Assembly: GCA_964473355.1 (NCBI GenBank)
Contig: CAYYOS010000001.1
Span: 1-60,492, forward strand
Source of the DNA: CAYYOS01 sp964473355
GTDB lineage: Bacteria > Pseudomonadota > Gammaproteobacteria > Burkholderiales > REEB80
Direction: 5' to 3'
Length of the DNA: 60,492 bases
In this document: positions 19,301 to 26,300 of the stretch, in pieces
Numbering within the stretch: position 1 is the first letter of the stretch
Layout of the letters: each line of letters starts with the position of its first letter
Notes under the pieces: generated by a model
Told to the model about the DNA's origin: nothing
What the model saw: only the letters and a program-made list of their open reading frames with translations
Databases searched by the model: none
Made by a program: the position numbers and the translations under genes

Positions 19301-20147
19301 CGCGACGCTTGCGGAAGATATGCCGGTACTCGATATCACTGCCGAAAATATTATGTACAACAAAAGAAATCTAGGTGCATTGGAAGTTTTAGCGGTGCCT
19401 CAGAGCAAAGATTGGCACATTGAAAAATTTAAGTTGGCTAACGCGGATGGTGTGATACAAGGAAGCGGCGTTTGGCAAGATTGGCAACCGAAATCCTTAA
19501 CCAAAATAGACGTGCTCATCGAAACCGGCGACCTCGGAAAATTTTTAGCCCGCTGGGGACAACCGGATCGATTGGCGAAAGGCAGCGCAAAACTCAGCGG
19601 GCAGCTTTCCTGGGCAGGCGAACCAATTGCGCTGGATTTTCCGTCGTTGTCGGGGGCGCTAAAGCTGGAAGCCAAAAACGGACGTTTTTTAAAAATTGAG
19701 CCTGGCCTCGGTAAACTCATCGGCCTTTTGAGCCTCCAAGCTTTGCCGCGGCGCATTACATTGGATTTTCGTGACGTCTTTAGCGACGGCTTTTCTTTTG
19801 ATTCGATTGCCGCGAATGTCAGCATTCAACGTGGCGTTGCCAGTAGTAACGATTTTAAAATGCAAGGCCCTGCGGCAAAGGTAGCAATGCAAGGCGAGAC
19901 GGATCTCGCCAAAGAAACCCAAAATCTACGGGTAAAAGTCACGCCACTATTAGCAGAAAGTGTGGCCATGGCGGGTACGCTCATCGGCGGGCCCGTCGTA
20001 GGCTTAGCTACGTACGTCGTGCAGAAAGCACTGCAAAACCCCTTTGACCAAATTGCTGCGTACGAATATGGTGTCACGGGAACTTGGGAAGACCCTAAAG
20101 TGGCTAAGATTCCGCGCACCGCGGAGCCAGTTGCACCGGCGCCTTAA
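16365..20147 (+). CDS. yhdP: YhdP-family AsmA-like giant envelope protein
   Basis: A 1260-residue AsmA-superfamily protein with one N-terminal membrane segment (about 3-25) and a long beta-rich periplasmic body. YhdP, TamB and YdbH carry phospholipids between the inner and outer membranes in enterobacteria. Visible family features are the DUF3971-like middle and the C-terminal AsmA-like end (GPAAKVAMQGETDL, GLATYVVQKAL). The first usable common start is GTG at 16365. The frame is open back to 16302 and reads IKRIAPYLKRLRQ just upstream, which resembles the usual basic N-terminus. A rare ATT or ATA start near 16326-16335 behind AAAAGGA is therefore possible. Confidence 0.88.
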   Translation: MAWWAILSLGFIFAVTVLSLRYWVLPNIESYRVNIANAASRAMGQKVTIERISANWERARPHLKLGGLQIYDKKNRPALFLDNVEATLSWSSLLKWDLRLRTFIVLKPILSVRREADGLIYVAGAVVNGPPGEDSAFGDWLLRQRTIIVKDAVIEWRDELRQAPVLNLHKVNLRLLNRGGRHRFGLTASPPRELSRPLDLRGELYGKTLNDFSKWRGAFYAALDSADMGAWGKWLPYPFEVKKGLGGIRFWLGFNQGTINHAAANLSLLDTELRIRPELPTMEIAKLTGILAWRDLVPGFQVQVKQLVVSGNSLTMPNSNAQIRYVPAQKKMLGSGEIRTTHLSLPPLATLANYLPLEGEVAQSLAKLALQGSVSDFSAQWQGNWRAPQEFSLVGKFNNLGFRSLKQWPGVTNLTGSVEATEKSGSVLLDSRNVVAQAPEIMPEPLQFSQLKGRVNWTGMGPTLQLKIPQLVFANGHMAGQASGNYSSVANTLGSIDVSAKLTRADARYVWHYLPFMIHKDVRDWVKNGLVGGTSNDVKLVIKGNLSRLPFADKKSGLFQVKAKFVNGILDYGPGWPRAENIAGEVVLENEKIDVRIASGHIHNMKLSGVQATIADLVHGNEILLINGEAKGASNDLLKFIVASPVSEWLQGATSNMAATGQGKLLLKLSIPLRHPENHKVTGSYQFIDNHLQDSKQGWPALERLTGVLNFSQDQVYAKDIHAQALGGPVRMNIQSHGNDLQIDLAGIADAQHLSRIYAPSVLPFVQGKAAWQGHVSTRANQATIKIDSDLVGVAVNLPQPLFKAPQEALAMNWESLPAPASAHTMKFNYGNRIAGNVLQAADNRIDRGVIRLGGAAMPSEQPGLWVSGETPYLDLDAWRNVAKRMQAPSGNGQTLTERTSVAGADVTIASLDVFEHRIHNVKLEAKQKDQTWSANISARELTGAISWQPEGRGKVVARLKSFTFPDSDGNKSAATSGTATLAEDMPVLDITAENIMYNKRNLGALEVLAVPQSKDWHIEKFKLANADGVIQGSGVWQDWQPKSLTKIDVLIETGDLGKFLARWGQPDRLAKGSAKLSGQLSWAGEPIALDFPSLSGALKLEAKNGRFLKIEPGLGKLIGLLSLQALPRRITLDFRDVFSDGFSFDSIAANVSIQRGVASSNDFKMQGPAAKVAMQGETDLAKETQNLRVKVTPLLAESVAMAGTLIGGPVVGLATYVVQKALQNPFDQIAAYEYGVTGTWEDPKVAKIPRTAEPVAPAP

Positions 20148-20172
20148 GGGTACTTCTACAATCCAAAATCCC

Positions 20173-20253
20173 CGTCATTCCCGCGTAGGCGGGAATCCAC
20201 AATTTTAAAACAGACATTAAATCAGATGCCTTCCCGCTTTCGCTGGAATGACG
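20173..20253. repeat. Palindromic repeat pair, MITE-like unit
   Basis: CGTCATTCC at the left end and GGAATGACG at the right end are perfect inverted termini of an 81-base unit. Each end also has its own CCCGC/GCGGG-type hairpin. It sits in the gap between the YhdP gene and rpmE and belongs to the dispersed family seen five times in this window. Confidence 0.65.
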
Positions 20254-20284
20254 AATAATCAGCCGTGCCGTTAATGACCACTAC

Positions 20285-20316
20285 AAAAAAAAGCCCGCAG
20301 TACGCGGGCGTTTTTT
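20285..20316 (-). terminator. Rho-independent terminator of rpmE, possibly bidirectional
   Basis: Arms GCCCGC and GCGGGC flank AGTAC. On the minus strand the hairpin is followed by eight T residues, 20 bases after the rpmE stop. On the plus strand it is followed by six T residues, so it could also stop readthrough from the YhdP gene. Confidence 0.85.
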
Positions 20317-20335
20317 ATAAACACTAAGATTGGCG

Positions 20336-20542
20336 TTATGATTTCATGCCATACTTTTGCCGGAACTTTTCAACCCGACCGGCGGTATCCACAATTTTTT
20401 GTTTGCCCGTGTAGAAAGGGTGGCAATCGGAACACACTTCAACCGTCAAGGCACGACCCAAGGTCGAACGTGTTTGAAATTTATTACCACAACTGCAGGT
20501 AACGGTAATTTCTTCATACTTGGGATGGAGATCTGTTTTCAT
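20336..20542 (-). CDS. rpmE: 50S ribosomal protein L31 (zinc-binding form)
   Basis: A 68-residue ribosomal protein starting MKTDLHPKYEE. An upstream in-frame ATG ten codons earlier is rejected because family members begin here. It is the C+ form with zinc ligands in TCSCGNKF and VCSDCHPF, then YTGKQK. This form acts as a zinc store in many bacteria and is replaced by a cysteine-free paralogue under zinc starvation. No paralogue is seen in the window. Confidence 0.96.
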   Translation of the reverse strand: MKTDLHPKYEEITVTCSCGNKFQTRSTLGRALTVEVCSDCHPFYTGKQKIVDTAGRVEKFRQKYGMKS

Positions 20543-20703
20543 AAAAGCACCAAGAAATAATGTATAACCCATTATTATCCCGCAATTTTTATGTCAAAGC
20601 AAGAAACTTGTGGTTTCGCAAGAACGGCAGCTAGGACGTGAGCTTAGACGATGCTCGCGTTCCGATGAGAGAAGACTGAGCGCAGGATAAGATTTATTTA
20701 GAG

Positions 20704-20745
20704 TCGACATGTCGAAGGTGTACATGTATGATTATACTATGTACA
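20704..20745. promoter_or_regulatory. Operator/promoter region of the first phd-vapC pair
   Basis: A perfect 12-base palindrome TCGACATGTCGA (20704-20715) is followed by arms TGTACAT (20719-20725) and ATGTACA (20739-20745). A -10-like TATACT at 20733-20738 lies between the arms. Autorepression by the antitoxin-toxin complex binding such repeats is known for Phd/YefM systems; the assignment here is inferred. Confidence 0.5.
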
Positions 20746-20761
20746 TAAGTTGAGGGGGATC

Positions 20762-21004
20762 ATGAAAAAACTAACCCTAACCACTTTGCGCCAACAAATT
20801 TTTCAGATCGCTGACGAAGTTTTGACTACTGGGCAGCCGGTTAGTATTGAACGCAATGGCAAGATCCTGTTGCTCAGTTCGGCAGTCGAATTAAACAAAT
20901 CGAAAAGTTTGAAATTGAAACGTCGAAAACTAATCACGGGTGACGCTGAGTCGCTACCCACAGCAAAGGCATGGGAATGGCGCGAACCGGAAAATCTGCG
21001 CTAA
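20762..21004 (+). CDS. Phd/YefM-type antitoxin
   Basis: An 80-residue antitoxin of the Phd/YefM fold: TLTTLRQQIFQIADEVLTTG followed by QPVSIERNGKILLLSS is the DNA-binding N-terminal half. The charged C-terminal tail would wrap the toxin. I start at ATG 20762 rather than a TTG four codons earlier because GAGGGGG lies just upstream of the ATG. It overlaps the toxin gene by 34 bases. Confidence 0.85.
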   Translation: MKKLTLTTLRQQIFQIADEVLTTGQPVSIERNGKILLLSSAVELNKSKSLKLKRRKLITGDAESLPTAKAWEWREPENLR

Positions 21005-21375
21005 TCCACCTGGACACACATATCGTTTGTTGGCTATACGAAGGCCGCGCGGAATTTCTGACCCCGGCGGCATTGCGCGCTATTGAATCGGGCTTGTTGC
21101 AGGTTTCTCCTGTGGTGCAACTAGAACTGACCTATTTACACGAAATTGGCCGCATTAGCCGGGAGGGCGATTATGTTTTGCAGGCGTTGACCAAAGACAT
21201 CGGCCTGAGTGTGGCTGACGTGTCGTTAGCCCAGGTAATAAAAATAGCCGGTGCGCTAACATGGACGCGCGACCCGTTCGATCGCATGATCGTTGCGCAT
21301 GCTATGGTTGCGAATGCGGCACTGGTGAGTAAAGATCGCCTAATCCGAAAGCATTGCGGCAAGGTAATTTGGTAA
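20971..21375 (+). CDS. PIN-domain ribonuclease toxin (VapC-like)
   Basis: A 134-residue PIN-domain toxin. The four acidic metal-binding positions are visible: D in HLDTHIVCWL, E in QLELTYL, D in TRDPFDRMIVAHA and D in VSKDRLI. Such toxins cleave tRNA or rRNA when the antitoxin is degraded. The long overlap with the antitoxin frame supports coupled translation. The gene ends 10 bases before the 84-base toxin-tip scar of the Rhs locus, so this module borders that locus. Confidence 0.88.
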   Translation: MGMARTGKSALIHLDTHIVCWLYEGRAEFLTPAALRAIESGLLQVSPVVQLELTYLHEIGRISREGDYVLQALTKDIGLSVADVSLAQVIKIAGALTWTRDPFDRMIVAHAMVANAALVSKDRLIRKHCGKVIW

Positions 21376-21384
21376 TGCGCCGAT

Positions 21385-21468
21385 AAACCCACTTCATTTC
21401 TGACGCCGGTAGATAAAGATGCGGCTGAGAGTGAACGGTAGATGGATTCTCCGGGAAATAGCGTGCGG
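21385..21468 (-). pseudogene. Scar: duplicated piece of the DUF2235 toxin tip
   Basis: These 84 bases align without gaps to 22367-22450; I count nine differences. On the minus strand they read FPGESIYRSLSAASLSTGV and then RNEVG, matching the orphan toxin tip (FPGESISRSPSAASLATGV). The similarity stops on both sides, just after the immunity-like lipoprotein gene and just after vapC. It is best explained as the remnant of a third toxin-tip cassette or a recombination scar. Confidence 0.8.
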
Positions 21469-21475
21469 GTCAAAC

Positions 21476-21994
21476 CTATCGCCATTTATAGACGGCCCAC
21501 TTCATTGAAACGTCATCGTCCTTAAAGGTAAACGTTAGCTGCAACAGTTTGTTTTTAGGATCAGCGTGGACTTCTTGCAGGGCTGCATCGGGGATGACCG
21601 TGAGGTCGATCGTTTTATGGTACCGTTTGCCTTGAGCGAGGAACTGATCGTAACCCGCGTCGACCGTATGTTCACCAAGTCCCGTTAACCACTCAAAACT
21701 TATCGATGGGGGGAATTTTTTAAAGCCATCGGCTCCGACTAAGGCCATTGTTTTTGGACCCCGTTTAGAAACAAACCCTCCATTTCTACGTTCTAAGCTG
21801 CCCCCGCGGTCTAGAGGCGGATAGGTAATGAAGAGAACGTAAACTTCCTGCCCTGTAGACTCTAGATTCATCTCCGTCCCCACCATCGGGCGCTTGGAAG
21901 CAGCGCTGCAGCCGCCTAACGTCATCAGACTAAAGATGCTCACCAGCAAAAGTCTTAATAAGCCATATCGAGACCATAATTCGTTTTTAACCAT
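21476..21994 (-). CDS. Predicted immunity lipoprotein of the orphan toxin tip
   Basis: A 172-residue protein with a lipoprotein signal (LLLVSIFSLMTLGGC), so it should be anchored at the periplasmic face of a membrane. No named family is recognised with certainty. Its C-terminal part (TFTFKDDDVSMKWAVYKW) resembles that of the larger exported protein encoded at 22733 (QFRIKDDGVLLAWDVQE). Both also have an FP...W pattern earlier. It directly follows a DUF2235 toxin fragment and overlaps it by 40 bases. AAAGG precedes the ATG. Periplasmic immunity against a phospholipase toxin is the natural inference. Confidence 0.7.
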   Translation of the reverse strand: MVKNELWSRYGLLRLLLVSIFSLMTLGGCSAASKRPMVGTEMNLESTGQEVYVLFITYPPLDRGGSLERRNGGFVSKRGPKTMALVGADGFKKFPPSISFEWLTGLGEHTVDAGYDQFLAQGKRYHKTIDLTVIPDAALQEVHADPKNKLLQLTFTFKDDDVSMKWAVYKWR

Positions 21995-22494
21995 GCCGCA
22001 TAACCTTTCATGTCAATCGTGCCCCGTAATACTTTATCGCCGTGGGCGTCCGCCTTTGCCGTGGGATAGGGCTGTAAATACGAGAGCGAATTGCTGTAGT
22101 TCATACCCGCCACGGGTGCCCCTTTTTGGTCGTAGGAAGCGCCGCCCTGATATCTAAACTTGCGGTCACCCGAATCATCGAATCCGCTGCCGATGGCTTT
22201 TGTGTTGCTGTCGTGCCAAATGGGGTTTTTAACTGAAGTATATTCAGAAGGCAATGCTTTGAGGCTTACACCAGCAAATTTCGCTTGCTGATACATCCAG
22301 CTCAAAGCAACATCAGACAAATCGCCCTCCGCGTATCCCCCGCCAATATCGGAATGCGCGCCAATGAAACCCACTTCATTTCTAACGCCGGTAGCTAAAG
22401 ATGCGGCCGAGGGTGAGCGGGAGATGGATTCTCCGGGGAATAGTGTACGGTGTTCATTGACGGCATCCTGCTCAATTGCTGCTAGACGCGAGCA
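21955..22494 (-). pseudogene. Orphan DUF2235 toxin C-terminus (truncated)
   Basis: An open frame of about 180 codons with no good start (GTG at 22374 is internal to the homology). It reads QDAVNEHRTLFPGESIS and then GFIGAHSDIGGGYAEGDL, parallel to the toxin tip of the Rhs protein (LNEYRGAAVAFPLESI, GFLGSHSDIGGGFPDGDL). It ends VLRGTIDMKGYAAWLKTN against SVSGTVDMQGYLSWLNSN. The GFSRG nucleophile and the catalytic Asp region are missing, so it cannot be an active lipase alone. It resembles the orphan toxin tips found downstream of rhs genes, which can recombine onto the full-length protein. Confidence 0.82.
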
Positions 22495-22732
22495 TCATAG
22501 ATGTTGGGTTCCTTGGAGGCGCGCAGCTAGTTTTCTGGGAATCATATGCCCGGCTTGCGCCAGTCAATATCCTTTCGCCACGCTACATCTTCTGGGTTGC
22601 ATTGGCCGCCGGACATGATGGTGTTGAGTAGGCTTGTGCAGAATGGGATTCTTTTCGTCTGTAATTCTGCTGGCAACGGACTCATTGTGATGCAAGCGCG
22701 CTTCTGCATCCTCGCTTATACAAACGACCAAA
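22495..22732. other. Gap between toxin-tip cassettes
   Basis: No convincing gene, repeat or promoter is seen in these 238 bases. The reading frame of the orphan tip is stopped at 22495-22497, so the N-terminal part of that cassette has been lost. Confidence 0.5.
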
Positions 22733-23341
22733 TCACTTTCTAATCCACGCCGGGTTATACCAAGAAGCTTTTTCCAGCGGGCCGTCGGTGCAATTGGGAT
22801 GGGATTGATAAGGACTGGTCTCACATGGAAAGTCACCGCCGTGTAGGGAATAGACCCAGCCCGCCCCGGGGGCTGATTCCTGCACATCCCACGCTAACAG
22901 CACACCATCGTCCTTAATACGGAACTGTAGCCGTATCGTGCCCCTCCCGGATGCGACATATTCAAACACCTCTGTAGGAATTCGGCTTAATACTTCTACC
23001 CTATAATTGCCGGCAATTTTGCCGGTTGTCCAATATAAGCCCGCCGCTTGGTCGGTACCCTCACGCCACGTCACATCCACCCAGCGGGGAAAGGGTGCGT
23101 TGCCTAGGCCAAATATCCCCCCATTTTTTGGGTTTAATAGCGCTGGTCCGAATAAGCGATATCCGGAATCAGAAACTGCCTGAACACCCTCCTTATTAGA
23201 TGCCCCTTTCGCAAGTTCATAGGTAACGACTATACCCCCCGCACGCCGTAGTTGGCGATCTGATTCGGGTTTGCCCGCATGGGCGCCGCCCGCTAACCAC
23301 GCGAATAAACTGACCATAAGCAACACGCCCATCGTATTCAT
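22733..23341 (-). CDS. Predicted exported immunity protein for the Rhs-DUF2235 toxin
   Basis: About 202 residues with a cleavable signal peptide (MNTMGVLLMVSLFAWLAGG, then AHA before the likely cut). I use ATG 23341, which has GAGG seven bases upstream; a GTG at 23353 that overlaps the rhs stop as GTGA is an alternative. The mature protein has RWVDVTWREG and a C-terminal RLQFRIKDDGVLLAWDVQE strand pair shared with the downstream lipoprotein. No named family is recognised. Its position directly after the toxin domain, its export and its paralogy with the next cassette's protein support an immunity role. Confidence 0.7.
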   Translation of the reverse strand: MNTMGVLLMVSLFAWLAGGAHAGKPESDRQLRRAGGIVVTYELAKGASNKEGVQAVSDSGYRLFGPALLNPKNGGIFGLGNAPFPRWVDVTWREGTDQAAGLYWTTGKIAGNYRVEVLSRIPTEVFEYVASGRGTIRLQFRIKDDGVLLAWDVQESAPGAGWVYSLHGGDFPCETSPYQSHPNCTDGPLEKASWYNPAWIRK

Positions 23342-23349
23342 TGTTGTCC

Positions 23350-26300
23350 TCACTGAATTGTCATATTGATGTTGTAGCCATTGCTATTTAGCCAACTCAG
23401 ATAGCCTTGCATATCCACGGTGCCGGAAACGCTATCTCTCGAATTCGGGTTAGGTTTGTAAGCAATAAAGGGTTTGGTATCAGCATAGCTCATGCCAAAG
23501 GTTGTGGCGTGGCGTTGCTTATCGGTAGCGCCGTTCGTATAACGCACAGTACGGTCTTCGCTGGTGGCGGTGGGCCCGCCCGATGGTGCGCCAAAAAATA
23601 AATTGCTGCTCTTGTCGTGGAGTACAGGATTAGAGACAATGGATCTTACTGGGTTAGCCATGTTCACCCCAGCGGTCCTAGCCTGATCGACCATCCAAAT
23701 TAGTGCCACTCTGGCAAGATCGCCGTCGGGAAATCCTCCACCGATATCCGAATGCGAGCCAAGAAATCCTCGCTCGATCCGCGTTACCCCAGCAGGACTA
23801 GCCCTCCCCATGATGGATTCTAGGGGAAATGCCACCGCCGCGCCACGATACTCGTTAAGCGCGACGGCTTGCGCAACATAGCGGAAGTTATTAGGGATGT
23901 TGAGCTGATAGCTGCCGGTGTGGGTGCTTAAGACCGTATCGAATAAACCCATAAAGCGGAAGTTGAGTTTTTGGCATTTGGCAACTTCAATACCGTTTAT
24001 ATCTTTTTCGGTGTAGCTGTACCAGCCGTTCCTGGTTTTGGCCGCGATCCGGTTGGCAAATTCGCGTGCTTCAGCGGCGCCCCGGCTAAACCCCGTGATA
24101 TCGACATCGAAGGCGGTTTCGTCATTCACAGAACTTGAATAATCGCCTAAATACTTAATCATCGCCATAATGCGCGCGGGGCCCGTATAGGCTCTAGCAA
24201 TATCCCCGACACCACCGATATCCCAGGGGGCCGGGCCAATCCCCGTGGCGGGGTCTAAAGTGCCCGGACCCGTGATGTAGAAAGGCTGTCCATCCTGATA
24301 GAGGTCACGAAATTTCACCACATTAGACAACGTAGCATGATTACTTTCATCATTCCCCGTCCCATCAAACGCAAACAATATCAACCCATAGGGATCGATG
24401 TAACTTAAGGGGTTATTGTTGACGTAAGCATAAGCATTCGGGCTGCCGAGTTGTGCTGCTAACTTGCCTAAGGGATCGGGCGTAAGATAGCGACCGGCTT
24501 TGGGATCGTAATAACGCGCGTCGTTGTAATACAATCCGGATTCTTGGTCTTCCCACTGTCCGGGCAAGCGCAGTGCAAGATGGTAGGCGGCAGGCTGTGC
24601 TTGGGCGGGGGCACGGCTTAGCGCGCTGGTTTTAATCAACTTGCCATAGGGCGCATAGTCGGCCTGCCAAAGTGTTTGCCCTTGTGCGTTCGTCGCGGCG
24701 ATCGGTGCACCCAAATGATTTCCATGGACAAAGGCGAGGCGGTCGGCGTCGCCGCTTAATTCCCGCCACATGAGCTGGGCGGTTTGTCTTAAGTTGTGCG
24801 CAAATCCCTCAACCGGCGCCTGCAGTGCTTTAGGCTGTTTCGCATCCAGTGTGGCCACCAGTCGATCGCCCAGCCAGATGTACTGGCGGGTGATCTGTCC
24901 TTGTGTGTTTAGGTCAGCCAAGCGCTGGCGCGCTTCGTTGTAAAGGGTGTATTCCGTTTGTGCTCCACTTTCCTTACTTATTCTTAAGCCCCGGTAGTTG
25001 TACCGGTAGCGAGCAATGTCTTTGCCCTGCTCTCGAATGGCGGTGAGTTGGCCTAAGGCATTCCAGACGTAGTCACGACCCAACGCCGACTGCGTTATCA
25101 ATACATTGCTCTGCGGGTGGTAATTGGTTTTGCGAGTTTGGCCCATTTCATTCACCGGCACGTGTTCTTGCGCTAACACGCGGTTGCCCTGACTATCGTA
25201 GTTGTAGCGCCACACACTAGCGTTGTTAATTCCCGCGCTGCTTTGTGAAACCGGTATCGGTGCCGGCAGAGTGTTGGGGAGTGTGGCTTGTGCGGCTATC
25301 AACTGGTTTTGGCTGTCGTAGGCATAGGCTTGGGTGGCCTGAATACCGTGACCTTGTTGTTTTTGTAAAAGCACGTTGCCCGCTTCGTCGTAGAGCAATC
25401 GGGCATCAAACAGAGCTTGTCGGTTGGCAGGGATACCGAGTGCGCCGGGAAATTTATTTGGAGCTTGCGCATGTGCTTCCGGTAAGACGGCACCCAAGAG
25501 TTCGCGTAGGTAATAAGGGCTAGAGGAGGGCGGCGATACGGCCGCCATTTTCAGTGGCTGCGCGCTTATGTCTCTGGGCTGTGTGTAGACCACGCGTGCC
25601 AGTACACCTGCTTTGCTTCGTTGCCATTGGCCTTGGACGCCATTTCCGTAAGTCGTGCTGCGTAGACCAATTAAATCGCGTTCCAAGTCTTTAACAATGG
25701 TTTGCCGACCCCAGCCGAAGAAGGCCAAGGGGCGCATTTGCTGGCTCAAAGCGATGATCTGGCCTTGCCCGTTGCGCTCGTAAATTACTTTAGTCCCGTC
25801 GGGCAAGCTCTCGCTGGCTAGGGCGCCATCAGCCGCGTAAGCGTAGCGCGTGACATGGGTAGCCTCAGCGCCATTGACAAGTTTGAGGGTAACAGTTTTT
25901 ATGACGGGCTGTCCGCGTTCGTTATAATGGATACGTTCGGACTGATTGGGATGTTTGACTTCGATGAGGCGGCCGTGCTCATAGCGCCAAGTCGTCGTTT
26001 GCGCTTCGCCGGTTTTTGGCAGGACGGTGTAGCGGACGCGTTGGCCGGCTAGGTCATAGGCATAGTGGTGTACATCCCCTAGAGTATTGGCCTGTTCCAC
26101 TAATTGATTAGCCGCGTTATAACGGTTGATGATGCTGCCATGACTCACGCTGATCGTGGCCACAACCCGGCCAAAGTCATCCATTATGGTTTGAAATGAC
26201 GACGTGTTAGGAACGTGGTTGGTGGGAGATTTGTCATAGGCCACTTGACGTACGAAGCCTGTATTGTCTACTACCTGTACCAAGCGGTTGAGGTGGTCAT

